A DNA stretch of 64,000 nt from Rhododendron vialii (Eukaryota > Streptophyta > Magnoliopsida > Ericales > Ericaceae), in the NCBI RefSeq assembly GCF_030253575.1, contig NC_080559.1:29724501-29788500 (forward strand), in the 5' to 3' direction. A model generated the notes under the pieces. The model saw only the letters and a list, made by a program, of their open reading frames with translations. It did no database searches and was not told the origin of the DNA. Shown piece by piece: positions 24,192-35,758 of this stretch. A program made the translations under genes and the position numbers. Within the stretch, counting starts at the first letter, position 1. Each line of letters starts with the position of its first letter.

Positions 24192-24200
24192 CTTTATATA
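24192..24200 (-). promoter_or_regulatory. TATA box of the antisense mobile-domain gene
   Basis: TATATAAAG on the minus strand, 75 bp upstream of the chosen ATG at 24117 and 66 bp inside the 3' LTR boundary. A start at about 24165 would make MAPKSK the first usable Met. Confidence 0.6.
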
Positions 24201-24265
24201 GGCGGTGATTTACTAAGGGATTATTTACCCAAGTTAATCTTTAACTCAGGTAAATAGCGGGGCAT

Positions 24266-24977
24266 TGTTTACACCATAATTTAGTAATTTAGTCTAATAT
24301 GATCGGTTGGGTCAAAAATGTTACACGTGTCAGCACGTTTTAGACTAGTTAATGTAAATGCAATGTGAAGCCTATTAAGGAAAATCAAGTGGACTGATCG
24401 ACGGTTAAAATTCAACTCCGGAACACGTTTCAGAGCATGAGTTACATACAGATCGTGGACAAGACAATTAATGCAGGCAGTTGAAGCAATTACAACATTG
24501 GGAACGTGTGAGATCATGGAGAAGTAACTGCCTCGTGCAGATAGTGGAGCGAGATAAGGAAGTATGGAAGTAACCACTCAATTCAAATCAAAGGAGGGAA
24601 TTCCATCTGGTTTAAATTTCAAGTCGAAGACAGCCTATAAATACAAGAATAGAAGACATTTAGAACCCCCCAATCAATTGCCCAAAAGCTTCTACTTTTA
24701 TCTGTACTTTACATTTCTTGCTCTAGGAGTAGCTTGTAACGTAACTGTCTGTTCGATTATGTTCTCATCGTCAATTGACTTCTACCTCGAAGAATAATAA
24801 AGTCTATTATGTTATTCTTCTTTCATCTCCATTCACTTCATGAAGTTTGCTTCCAGAGAAGTCCTGAAATACGGCAAGGAACCAAACTCCATCACCACAA
24901 ACACCCACATTCCAGCACACACACACGCAACAACTCTTAGTCGATTCGTCGACTGCAAGTGAAAAAATAGACAAACA
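24266..24977 (+). repeat. Element 1 3' LTR
   Basis: 712 bp, TGTTTACACC to AGACAAACA, followed by the TSD GTGAC at 24978-24982. Confidence 0.93.
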
Positions 24978-24982
24978 GTGAC

Positions 24983-25068
24983 GGAGGAGTTATACAGGAA
25001 AAAGAGGTGATTAAAAGTGCATCTAAGCTTGAAGAAACGATAAATAAGTCAATTGTTTTATCAGGTAA
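24983..25068. other. Original gene A intron sequence next to element 1
   Basis: AGGTGATTAAAAGTGCATCTAA and the bases after it match intron positions in gene B (about 35875-35950) and gene C (about 59789-59850), showing where the ancestral intron resumes after the element. Confidence 0.6.
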
Positions 25069-25781
25069 GAGCATCCGCAGTGGAATAAGCAAAAGTGAAT
25101 AATCAAAACATGCCACATCAGATTTTGATTATCCATTTAGAGGCTGCTAAAGTTAACAATGTCAAGTCTCACATTAGTTAGTTTTTGCTCATAATCAAAA
25201 CCAATGGGACCATTGCTTTCTTCCCTGAGTTTTCTCCAAACTTTTCCCCTTCATTTCACGTAAATCTTTTGAAAAACTAGTTTATGTTAAAAATCGTTTT
25301 TATAAAAAAACATTTGTTCTTGAAAAAAAAAATTTATTAAATAGTTTTTGGAAGAAAATAAAAACAGTTTAAGTTAAAAACATTTGGATAAAAAAATAGT
25401 TTATGAAAAATAAATGTGTAAAAATACAGTTTTGTGTTGAAGAAACAACTTTTATAAAAATAAAATAAAATAAAAAGTTCATATAAAGACGGTTTTTTTT
25501 TTAGAAAAAGTTTCTGAAAAGAATATTAAGAATAGTTTTTTATAATTAGTTTTTGAAAATATTGTTGAGAGAGAATTTTTGTGTGTAATAATGGGAGTAC
25601 ATTGAGAAAATGTATGAATCACTAAATTTGGTTATTGACAAAAAGTTGCTAGTTTTGATTATTTAAAAGCCAAAATTTGATGAGTTGCTAAGAAATTGTT
25701 AAGTTTGATTATTCCAATGTGAGCACTTTTTGAGCAAATGTTGCTAACTTTAGCAACTTTTTGTTTTGCTTATTTCTGATC
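25069..25781. mobile_element. Harbinger-like non-autonomous element
   Basis: Starts GAGCATCCGCAGTGGAATAAGC after TAA and ends near TTTTGCTTATTTCTGATC before TAA. Its inner ends (AATAATCAAAACATGCCACATCAG; GATTATTCCAATGTGAGCA) resemble those of the better preserved 62243-63315 element, so it looks like an eroded relative. The right terminal repeat is degraded. AT-rich, no coding. Confidence 0.5.
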
Positions 25782-26088
25782 TAAGTACACACATTGTGAG
25801 AGGTAATGAGAAATGTGTGCAACGGGATACCAAACCACTTTAAGTATTTCTTTTCAGCAACAGATGAAAAACAATCCGGACGAGAAGTACGCAAAAATCA
25901 GAGACTGGAACTTGCAAGATACCATGATCTCAACACCCCTCACAAAATGTTTTCTCCTTTACTATTCGATCTACAACTTTTGCGTTTCACAAAAATTTCA
26001 ATTAATGCAAAGAGAATTGATCTCTTGCGGTTTCAAAATGACAAAAAAAAAAAAAAAAAATCACGACAAACGGAGAACGAGTACTTGC

Positions 26089-26112
26089 AAAGAATTTCTG
26101 CCCACAAGCTGC
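26089..26112 (-). pseudogene. LRK10L gene A, micro-exon
   Basis: 24-nt exon after acceptor AATGCAG, matching the 27-nt micro-exon of gene C in position, phase and flanking intron (TGCATTTTGGGATGGAAAAG on the + strand). Its donor is GCAAGT where gene C has GTAAGT. A GC donor can work in plants but is weaker. Confidence 0.55.
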
Positions 26113-26298
26113 CTGCATTTTTGGGATGGAAAAGATGATGTTAGTGAAAGAAAATCTTTACTCTACCAATAGTTACTAAAATAAGGTGAAAAGAAGGAGA
26201 TCATTTAAAGTAAGAGCTCCTAAATTTAAAATTTTAGGGGCATCTGCTCTATTTTGGTACTCTTTATAATAGTCTAGCAAAAGGGGTCCAATCTTCAA

Positions 26299-26406
26299 CC
26301 AAACACAACAACTTACGTAATCTCTCACATACATGTAGAGTCTACACATAGTAATGTGTGTGAAGCCCACATGTACGTGAGAGATTGTGTTTGGTGTTGT
26401 GTTTGG
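26299..26406. repeat. Inverted repeat, MITE-like
   Basis: Arms of about 38 bp: CCAAACACAACAACTTACG inward to CTCTCACATACATGT, and the inverse ending GTTGTGTTTGG. 108 bp in all, within gene A intron 1. Confidence 0.6.
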
Positions 26407-26565
26407 ATTATTGTGCGAGTAGCAGTTTTTTTGAATTTTTGTTTTAGGCCCCTGAAAAGGCCGGACCGGTTGGCTCTGACCTTTTCAACGAACTAAAGAG
26501 AACTGATTGTAAGAAGTAAGGGATCAGAGGATCTCACTCACTTAGAAAAGAAGGCTGGAACAAGC

Positions 26566-27325
26566 AAGAATCGCCACAAACGGCAGTGACATTCACAGAA
26601 TTCCCGAAGCAGGAAGCCCTATTCCTGCATTTTGTACAGGACATTCGAAGAATATTCCACGAAGCCTCAAACCCATACCACAACTCCCTATTCAAATCCA
26701 GCAACGACAAATTCGAACCCCTTTCTCTGATCAACTGCGACGAAGAAAGGTAAAAAACCTCCAAAAGGCATGAATCGGGAACATCCCAAACACTAACATC
26801 TCCCACCACAACATACGAATAATACCCATTTCCCGAATTGTCTCCGGTGTTAGTGCAACCAGTCCTGTTTATGTAAATAGGAGAGTGGACTGGGTTTTCA
26901 CAACTTAGGAACACGACCTGGCTCTCTATCAGCAGCAAGTAGGGAAAAACGTGCTCAGAGAAGTAAGGCAGAAAGGTTAAGGAGGAGAGTGGGAAAGAGG
27001 AGCAAGTATCGTTGGCTTGGATTCCTACGTCAACGAGACGAATTGAGTAGTCGGTGTAATTGATTGATTGGACGTAGTATTTTCCGGAGGGTAGGTTAAG
27101 GACTGTGCGATTGCTTTCGTTACAGAGAAGAGTGTATTCGTTGTCGTTGCAGGTGTTGGATGGGTCGCCTTTTAATTGGAAAGGGAAGGTGATGTTGTGG
27201 ACGTCTCCACAGGAATTGATAAATTCCTGGTTTTCATTTCCGTGGCAGGTTACTGGAAACAGGACAAGAAGAAAAGGAAGAAGAAGGCGTTTTCTTCCCG
27301 CCCCGGCGAAGTTTTTGATAAGCAT
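26566..27325 (-). pseudogene. LRK10L gene A, ectodomain exon
   Basis: Open frame from ATG 27325. A signal peptide (about residues 12-28, LLLPFLLVLFPVTCHG) is followed by a GUB_WAK-type galacturonan-binding domain (CGDVHNITFPFQL ... EYTLLCNESN ... LNLPSGKYYVQSINYTD). A second Cys-containing region ends CTKCRNRASCFGNSVNVTAVC. Five or more N-glycosylation sequons fit an extracellular domain. The coding frame itself is intact for about 253 codons. The splice donor that gene C has here (TTCTT|GTAAGT) is TTCTT|GCTTGT, so the exon runs on to a stop after about 10 codons. The product would be a secreted ectodomain without kinase, if expressed. The kinase part lies 16 kb away beyond element 1. Confidence 0.75.
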
Positions 27326-27436
27326 AGAAAGACGGAGGGAGATTGCGAGGAGAGATTAGAAAAGAAAAATACCGGACTGGAGTACTACTTTGAGAAAATC
27401 CCTTTACGGCTATTCCGTAAAAAAGAAGTTACATAG

Positions 27437-28570
27437 TTCAATCGCGACTGTCCAAAGTTTTTTTGAACGATTCGAATTGAAAATTAATTATAACCGGTAA
27501 TAATTGATTATGATTATCTTTTTTTTGAAAAAGTTTCATTAGAATCTGGATCGTTCAAAACCGAAATGGACTCTTGAGATTAAACAACTCCGTGAAAAAG
27601 GCACTCTCGTACTACTTCTACTTTCTACAGACATCTGCGATGCGCCGATCAAACGTCTGGTTATTAGAAAAAAAAATTTGTTTATGCGGACTATCCAAAT
27701 TACTCCATTGTCTCATTTTTTTAGTTTTTTAGTCCCTTGTTTCATTTTACGATAGTAAATTGATTATATATTTCAATTGGTAACATTTTATGCGGAGTAA
27801 TATAGATCTTGTTTGATAGCTATCGATCAATACTATAGATATAATCACTTAAAAAAAACTTACGTTGAACCACATTTTGGTTTTAAAAGTTTGAACAATT
27901 GATATCTTCTTGTTGTCATAAAAAAAAATGGATATCAGTTAATATTTTATGTGGATGATCATATGAGAATTGAGAAGGTTACGAAATCAAAGGATGGGGT
28001 TTGGCTCATGAGGGGAAGTTGAATATGATTGTCGATCGGCTTGAGTTAAAGTTGTATGTATATGTAATTGAAAAACGTCACAGCCGGATATTTCGTGACA
28101 AATACTAGATAACTTAAGTCGGTCAAAGTATTTATTCTTAAAAATATATTAGTTGGTGCCATCAATCAAATACGTATCTTACGCATGTAGTTGATTTTTT
28201 TTTATGAAGTCACTCAAAAAAATCAACTACGTACATAAGGTACTCTCATAGGTGCTTTAGGCGAAAATAGAACTAGATTAGTTCCTGTGTGTTATTATTT
28301 GAATTCCTTAAATTGATTACCACTTAAAATGATATCAGTCCTTTTATGTGCCTGATCGTATGACAAGAGTATCAATTACACTATAGGCGTTAACCTGGCC
28401 TTGAGGGAACAGTGAATATGATCGTCGCCTTGAGTCCTCAGATTTTTATTACATAGCGAAACGGGGTGGGGCTCAATTTAGAACAATTAAAATCAACATT
28501 GCCCGGGTCTGAAATTCTATGTGACATAATTCAGCAAAACCGAAATTGAGTGAAAGAAAACCAAACAAAC
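27437..28570. other. Intergenic region between divergent genes A and D
   Basis: About 1.2 kb between the ATGs of gene A (minus) and gene D (plus), so both promoters should lie here. AT-rich. A small inverted repeat at 28176-28241 (ATCTTACGCATGTAGTTGATT and its inverse) is visible. No convincing TATA box could be assigned. Confidence 0.5.
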
Positions 28571-30977
28571 ATGTCCATCTTCTTCTTTGTTCTCTTCTTT
28601 CTCCTACACCTATCCACGGCCCAAGACGATTGCGCTCCAAAAACATGCTCCAAACACGGTCCAACGATCCGCTTCCCTTTCCGCATCAAGGACAGCCAAC
28701 CACCTCACTGCGGCTATCCCGGGTTCGACCTCTCTTGCTCTCCAACCATCTCCGCCACTCTCCTGAACCTCCCCAATTCCGTCCAAGTTCTAGTCACCCG
28801 TATCGACTACGAATCCCAATCGATTCGCATCAAAGACCCAAATAAATGCCTCCCGCAACAGCTTCAAAAGCTCAGTCTGTCCACCACCCCCTTTCAATTT
28901 GCAGATTCCGAGTACAACTTTAGTTTATTCAGTTGCCCTTCAACGAGACCAGTTGAGTCTTTTGAAGGACCGTGGTGGTCGACTCGGGCCGCTTGCCTCA
29001 GTGGCGATGGCCATGAAGTTTACGTCAAGTCTAGTGGCATGAGTATCTATTTTCCACCCCGGCTGATATCTTGCAGAAAGATGTATAATGTTTGGTCGGT
29101 TCCCTATGAGGTTTTTGATCAAACAGCTGATCTGCAGTTGACTTGGCCCCAACGGGTTTGTGGGAAATGTGAGGCTGAAGGAATGTTTTGTGGGTTTATG
29201 AGTAACAGCACCAGTGATGAATTTGAATGCTTCAATCCACCTAGAAAAGGTACCCTTTTTCTCTAGTTTCCCTTTTCTTTTCTTTTCTTTTTTTGCAATT
29301 TTATTTAGACGTTGCATTTATATCTTCAATCAAGAAAGTTAAAAGAAATTTTGCATACCCACAATAGAACTTGAAAACTTCATGAGAAGAAAGTAATTTC
29401 AGTTCTGTGAAGTTACCAAACGCTACACATGAAGCATATATATATGTGAGACGAGAAAGGCATATATACTCGAAGGACCCGGTTTGTTTAAATGGATATG
29501 AGCATCGTACTGGACTTTATATCCGATGACCAAATATCCAGTGTTTGGGTAAAATATTTGCGACGCGAATTAAACATGCCTCACATATATAATATCACGA
29601 CGTTGGGCTGTATAAAACCATGGGCAATGTGATACTCTTAATATGACTATTATTAGTTCGGTGGAATTATACATCCTTCACTATCTGTCCTGTTAAACAA
29701 ATGGACCCAAATAGTAGTTAGGCTAAAGATTTGAACACCATTTTTAGCACATAGAGAAAAAATATGACGAGTCTTTTCTATCTTTCACTGGTGAATTGAA
29801 AAGGCCGCTAGTTATTACAAGTGTGACTTTAGGCTCATTTTGGCTTCTTGCAATCCTCATTGCAATGTATTGGTTCCATAGACAAAAGAAAATAAAGAGA
29901 GAGGATCATCTAAAGATTGAGAGGTTCTTGGAGGATTATAAAGCTTTGAAGCCAGCAAGATACTCTTATGCCGATATCAAGAAAATTACAAATCAATTTA
30001 AGGACAAAGTAGGCCAAGGAGGATATGGAACAGTTTATAGGGGACAACTTTCCAATGATGTTCACGTCGCTGTTAAGATACTCAATAATACTAAGGGAAA
30101 TGGCGAAGAGTTCATTAACGAAGTGGGAATAATTGGTACAATCCACCACATCAATGTGGTTCACTTAGTTGGATATTGTGCTGATGGATTTAGAAGAGCT
30201 CTTATATACGAGTTCTTACCAAATGATTCCCTAGAAAAGTTTACAATATCTGATCGCGACAAGCATTTACTTGGTTGGAAAAAGCTTCTAGAAATTGCTA
30301 TGGGTATAGCTAAAGGTATTGAGTATCTTCACCAAGGGTGTGATCAACAAATCCTTCATTTCGACATTAAACCACATAACATTTTGTTTGACGAGAACTT
30401 GAATCCGAAGATAACGGATTTTGGTCTAGCAAAGTTGTGTTCAAAGGAACAAAGTGTTGTATCCATGACTACTGCTCGCGGTACCATTGGCTATATTGCA
30501 CCGGAAGTGTTCTCAAGGAACTTTGGGAATGTATCATGCAAATCAGATATTTATAGTTTCGGAATGTTGTTGCTTGAAATGGTAGGAGGGAAGAAGAATT
30601 TTGATGTTATGGTCAATAGCACCAACCAAATTTACTTTCCTGAATGGATTTACAATCGTTTGGATAGTGGAGAAGAGCTAAGAATCCGTATTCAAGATGA
30701 AGGAGATGCCAAGATTGCAAAGAAGTTAGCAATTGTGGGACTTTGGTGCATTCAATGGTATCCAGTTGATAGGCCTTCAATATATGTTGTGATTCAAATG
30801 CTGGAAGGAGACGGAGACACTCTAATCAAGCCTCCCAATCCATTTGTCTCCGCAAATCCACCAAGGGTCACAGGACAAGCTAGCAGAAGGCCTCATAACA
30901 ACGAGTTGGAAACTCTTGTTGAGTGTGAGCGAGAAAGATATATAGTCTCTATCTGTTGTATCGTTGAGCCTAAGTAG
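28571..30977 (+). CDS. LRK10L-type receptor-like kinase, gene D
   Basis: Two exons: 28571-29249 and 29812-30977; intron 29250-29811 with donor AAAG|GTACCC and acceptor GCTAG, phase 1. The 614-aa product is a plasma-membrane receptor kinase. It has a signal peptide (1-18, FFFVLFFLLHLSTAQ), a GUB_WAK-type domain with CGYPGFDLSC and VTRIDYESQSI (about 22-90), a Cys-rich WAK-associated part (about 160-222), a membrane helix (about 229-250, WLLAILIAMYWF) and a kinase domain (about 285-560). Kinase motifs are [23 protein letters not shown] and TDFGLAKL, with APE in IAPEVF. HFD in place of HRD makes it a non-RD kinase, a class often linked to immune signalling. The ATG at 28571 was chosen because it begins the signal peptide. 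It is the only complete gene of the cluster in this window. The acceptor was picked by phase. Confidence 0.85.
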
Positions 30978-31589
30978 AAATCTCCCTATCATCAATTGAC
31001 ATGTGACAAAATTTTGACCTACCAATGTATAGCCTTGGCATACAACATTTATTGCGCTTCGAGCTGGGTTATTTGCCTCAATGTATTCTGCATTAGAAGA
31101 TATGATGAATTCGTAATGTTTTTACTTATTATTATCATCATGTTTTGGATAATTTGATGAGATTCTAACCCTAGCTTGTTCTCTGTGGTAGCTAAGAAAA
31201 ACTTTCTACCAGAACAAAACAAATTGATAACTGCTTGGGATGAGACTTATGCACCATATTTCTTGCTAGCTCTATCCAGTTGCTGCAGCTTCCTCTCCCA
31301 GTTTCCTCTTCTTCATGGATTTTCTAATTTCAGCCACACCGTTAACCCACGGAACTACGGAAGCACACAAGTTTGATAGGTACATGTACCCTGCTGAATC
31401 ATTGGGTAATCAGAGACAGCACTTGGGAGAGGCCGAAGAAGCAGCTTCTTTGGCCCTCAATCCAAAGCCCAAAAAAGAGACCCCCAATTTTGATATTCCA
31501 TGTAGTAGGCATAGTTATTTAGCTGAGCGGAACACGCGAATGGCCTAATTTTTGTTTTCCCGTATTTGGTACCAAAAAAGAGAACACAA
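30978..31589. other. 3' flank of gene D
   Basis: The first 200 bp match the remnant at 5471-5745. Beyond that, short reading frames on both strands have no recognisable content. Confidence 0.45.
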
Positions 31590-31790
31590 AGAGGCATAAT
31601 AACCATTTCAACAGCATGTTTCCCAAGCTCAGTATTACCATGGACTCAACAAGCTCCAAGCAACGTGCCCCAAACCAAAACCTTAGCTGTGAAAGACATT
31701 GAGTCAATGAGTTGCATGGCTTCTTCGAAGAAGCCTGGTCTGCCTAAAAAATCGACCATACATGAATGGTGCCATATTCTAGTGCTTATT
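31590..31790 (-). pseudogene. PPR gene remnant, C-terminal E-type motif
   Basis: The minus strand, read across frameshifts, gives VDFLGRPGFFEEAMQLIDSM, then VLVWGTLLGAC-like and HGNTELGKHAVE-like pieces, the typical end of PLS-class PPR proteins. It belongs with the remnant at 32340-33200, the two being separated by a Stowaway MITE. Confidence 0.65.
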
Positions 31791-31881
31791 CTATGTTCTT
31801 TGTACATTGAGTAGAAGTGCTTTCACCCCTCATCAATCATACCCACGTAGCTAAAAGCAGATAGAATAGCGATATCAATTA

Positions 31882-32152
31882 CTCCCTTCGTCCCTTTTTA
31901 AGTGTCTTGCTTCGTAACTCCAACTTATTAAAAAGACATCATCAATATACCTTTCACATCAACTTTTTCTTCTACTTTTCCTACTTACCCATCATCATTA
32001 CAGTTTTACTCACTAACTTTTCAAAATAGAATCTACTTTTAGGGACAAAATAGACAATGCACCAACTTTTACCCACTAACTTTACAAAATAGACACTTAT
32101 TAAGGGACAGCCCAAAATGGAATACTGAACTCTAAATAAGGGACGGAGGGAG
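31882..32152. mobile_element. Stowaway-type MITE, copy 1
   Basis: 271 bp between TA dinucleotides (31880-31881, 32153-32154). Ends CTCCCTTCGTCCC and GGGACGGAGGGAG are inverted repeats. The interior (TTAAGTGTCTTGCTTCGTAACTCC) is shared with 46398-46677 and 63417-63688. It sits within the PPR remnant. Confidence 0.85.
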
Positions 32153-32339
32153 TATATCATTTGGCTTTATGCCTGCATCCAGCATTTCTTGGAACATTTC
32201 CAGTGCTCTTTTTGCAAACCCATGTTACAACAGAAAGTCCATGACACCACATTCAAATGTTCCATTTCGGTAAAAACCTGCAAAGCAGCTTCCATATTTT
32301 CGCACCTCGAATGATAGAAACTAAGGTATTAGCTTAGCT

Positions 32340-33200
32340 ATGGGCTAGTTGACCCTGCTTTTAGTAACGGAGCATGGATTTGTTCACCCTTAGCAAATGC
32401 ACCTATACTAGCAGCTCCACTCGAGAGACAAGGCAATGTGAAAGCATCAAGCACGATCCCAGTGTCCTCAATTTGATTGAAGAAGTTCAAAGGCTTCATT
32501 AGAAGCAAATTATTAGTGTATCCATCAGAAAGATTTCCACATGCCTTGAAAAGGCTGGAAAAGGTGAACTGATTAGGTTAAATTTAACATTGATCATCCT
32601 GCAATAGAGCTCAATGGTTTCCTTACTATGCCTTCCACTCTGCCCACAACTTGTGAATTGTGATAATCGAAGTCCAAGAGTTACATAATTATCAATAGGG
32701 AGGAGATCAAAAAACTTTCCTTGAATTAACCATAGGCCCATCCTCTGCACATTTCGCAGACATGTCCGCCAACTACAGCCAAAATAAACATTAAAAGCCA
32801 ACCGGTACTTGACCATGTGAGTACGCAATTTCTGCTCGAATGATAACCGCCCTAACTCTGCACAAGCAGAAACTAATCTAGTAAAAGTGAACTTATCTGC
32901 TATATAACAACTCGATCAACAGCTTTCTTTCGGTTACCCATCTGAGAATATCTAGTGATCATCAAAGTCCAAGTGACTGAATTTCTTCCAGGCATTTTGT
33001 CGAACACTTTCTTTTATGAATCAAAGTCACCACTTCCCCTTGCAAATATCTTCAACAATGCACATCCAACACACACATCGGACTCAAAATACTCAGTGTT
33101 CATCACAGATCCCAAAATTATATCCACAACCCAAGCATTCGATGCAGGCTCGAATCACGGCAGCGAAGTAAAACTGATTTGGTTATTTTCCAAATTCAAG
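32340..33200 (-). pseudogene. PPR protein gene remnant, copy 2
   Basis: Minus strand, several frames: FAAVIRAC, FTRLVSACAELGRLS and KETIELYCRM pieces of a PLS-type pentatricopeptide repeat protein. Stops and shifts throughout. It matches the remnant at 6420-7230 over most of its length, and both lie just downstream of a minus-strand LRK10L kinase exon. Confidence 0.65.
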
Positions 33201-34297
33201 CATGTTAATAAACGTAGATATAGCTTTTGATAATCGAATTCGCCCAAAAACCAACCAAACATATGCATATCTCATCTCATCTTCTATAAAATACTCAAAC
33301 AAACCATCTATATCATATTCCCACTATATATATCCATCTTTTTTTATCACATCTCCCTCATATTATATTCATCCAAAACTAAGACGAGTGGCAAACAAGT
33401 TGTAAATATATGTGAACTGATCGTGGTATATTACTTTGGGGGAAAAAGATTTTGGAAGAAGATTTGAAGAATTGTTAAATTACATATAAAATATCTATCG
33501 ATACACCCCTAACAGATTATCAATTATATCTACTCTCAGGTTCGCAAGCTTAATCGAGTTGAATACTGTTAGGTTTAGGATCAACTCATTTATTGAACGA
33601 GCCTGAAATGGAGGTTCATGTTTCGTTCATGTAGCTGACGAATAGAACTCGATCGAACGAGCTCTTACCAGACCAAGCCTAGAACAGCTCTCGAATGGCT
33701 CAGTTCACTTAAAGTCCTAATTAGTAATTATGACCAAGTTACCTAAAAGCTATCTTTCAAGCAAACGGTCCTAAGCATGGTAAAATTAGCTTCAAAGTAT
33801 TCAAGCAGGCTAGTATTGGTACCTTTCTCGTTAATTTTTTTTTTGATAGTTGGATGTCCGAGTCAGCTTGCGCACACCTTGACTAATTCCGAGGCTTTAG
33901 AATTTGACAAATAGACATTGGTAAAAACAAAAGAAACAGAAAAAAAAAAAAAAATCTCCAGGGACAGTTGGTCTCAAATAATGTAATTTGATCATGTTTC
34001 CAAAGTTTCTCAGGTTTCTATTCAAACCAAATGATGCAAATTAACATCAAACTAATTAGTCTAATAAGAGACAAATTTTGAGCCCAATACAATAAAACAA
34101 CGATACAAATCTTGAAGAGCTTAACATAGAAAATGTCAATATTCGCATTGTTTGATTCAAAACCAAAGTACAAGTTTTGCTAAGCTTACGCCTGCGAAAC
34201 ACCTTACATGAAACTGATAGTCTTGTCTTCCAAAACCATCAAATCCAAATCGGATGGAATCAGCAGCCTTAAATCTAGGATGTTTGGTCTTGAGAAT
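33201..34297. other. Spacer and 3' flank of gene B
   Basis: AT-rich. A stretch with GAACGAGCC/CGAACGAGCTC repeats near 33590-33665 looks like a degraded interspersed repeat. The last 400 bp match the 3' flanks of genes A and C. Confidence 0.45.
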
Positions 34298-35427
34298 TTA
34301 GCGTCCACTTGTGATATGAGTGATAGAATCCAAACAAGCACTTGACAAATTGGACAAACATATGTTCATTCCATTATTGTCAACCGGCATAGCTTGTGGA
34401 TACAAAAAAGGCCTTGGAGGCATGTGAAGCAATTCAATATTTCCTTCAAGCATCTCAATGACTTTGTTCATGGAGGGACGATCACTAGGGTTCATTTGTA
34501 TACACCACAAAGATACTAACATCATCTTCTTTACTATGTCACTCTCCTCTGTGGTCTCTCGCATTTCTAGGTTCCTTCCTTCAGCGAATTGATCATAAAC
34601 CCATGAAGGGAAGAAATTTTGGCTTGAATCAGCTGATGTGTTCCAATTTCTTCTCTTTCCTGCCATTTCCATCAACAACATTCTGAAACTATAAACGTCA
34701 GATTTATAGGAAATACCCTTGATGCTTTTGTAGAACAACTCCGGAGCCATGTAGCCTAAGGTGCCTCTTGCTGCAGTCACTGTCACAATGCTATCATCTA
34801 TTGGATACAATTTTGCAAGCCCAAAATCAGAAACTTTTGGAGTGAAAGTGTCATCAAGAAGAATGTTATGAAGCTTTATATCAAAATGCAGGATCTGCAT
34901 ATCACAACCCTTATGCAAATATCCAAGGTCACGAGCCACTCCAAGAGAAATGTTAAACATTTGCTTACAACGTAAAAACAATTTTCCTTCTTGAGAAAAG
35001 ATGTACTTCTCAAGGGACCCATTAGGCATGAAGTCATACACAAGAGCACGCTTAGATCTCTCGGCACAATATCTAATTAGCTGAACAACATTGACATGAT
35101 GAATCCTTCCGATGGTACCGACTTCTTTAATGAATTCTTGCCCATTAGCTTTAGGCTTGCTTAACATTTTAACTACTACTAGAGGGCCACTTTGAACCTT
35201 TCCTTTGTATACAGAGCCATAGCCTCCTTCCCCCAACTTGTCCCTAAAACCATTGGTCATCTTTCTGATCGATATCAGCGTAAGAGTACCTACGCAAGGT
35301 GATTCTGACTCGATCTGTAAGAAACCTTCTATGCTATCAAAGGTGGATAAATTTCTTCTGCTGAACTTATAGATTAAAAATCCAAACACACATGGTACAC
35401 ACAGAAGCCTTGCTGCAAAGAACACTC
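34298..35427 (-). CDS. LRK10L gene B, kinase exon
   Basis: Open for 376 codons from the acceptor CACAG to the stop. It encodes the inner part of the membrane helix ([15 protein letters not shown]), the juxtamembrane segment and the kinase, with [11 protein letters not shown], an ATP-binding lysine in [22 protein letters not shown] and YMAPELF. Changes at otherwise conserved places are HFDIKPHN to HFDIKLHN and YSFGMLL to YSFRMLL. Both suggest relaxed selection. The membrane exon at 35759-35809 joins in phase. No ectodomain exon or micro-exon is visible between 35810 and gene C, so this is either an orphan piece of a receptor or a cytoplasmic/membrane kinase lacking a sensor. It resembles kinases A and C closely and comes from the same duplications. 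Confidence 0.75.
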
Positions 35428-35758
35428 CTGTGTAATGCAGTCAAAGAAAATTAAGCAACGAAATCAAAACTTTACTATCCAGAATTATCTTATTCGCATG
35501 TAACATATTGTGCTGAAAGCCTGAAACATATATTCTTTCTTCTTCTTCTTTTGGGTGCAACGGAAGATAGAAACATGTATTCACACATGCACACAATATG
35601 TGTGTCTTTGCGCACGCGAATGTAGGTACGTATTTGTATGTCAAGTGACTCAAGTTGCATTTGGTCCTTCATGTACTCTATGCTTTTTTCAGTATATTAG
35701 AAGATGCCTTTACGATGGTTCACCAAAAGTAGGCTCATGGGAAGTATTAAGGTCTTAC

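Larger units (their letters stand above)
10543..24977 (+). mobile_element. Element 1: Tat-lineage Ty3/gypsy retrotransposon, degenerate
   Basis: Complete element of 14,435 bp with 712-bp LTRs and a perfect 5-bp TSD GTGAC (10538-10542 and 24978-24982). Domain order on the + strand is gag, protease, RT, RNase H, a second archaeal-type RNase H, integrase. The second RNase H places it in the Tat lineage. Between pol and the 3' LTR are 5.8 kb with two antisense genes, one split by a nested solo LTR. By eye the LTRs differ at about 26 of 712 positions without indels (about 3.7%), so it is an old insertion. It sits in the large intron of LRK10L gene A with gag-pol antisense to that gene. Confidence 0.92.

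Noticed and set aside
25806..26172. Overlapping plus-strand frames of 110 and 119 codons
   Set aside because: They cover gene A intron and micro-exon on the opposite strand, and matching gene C sequence is not open.
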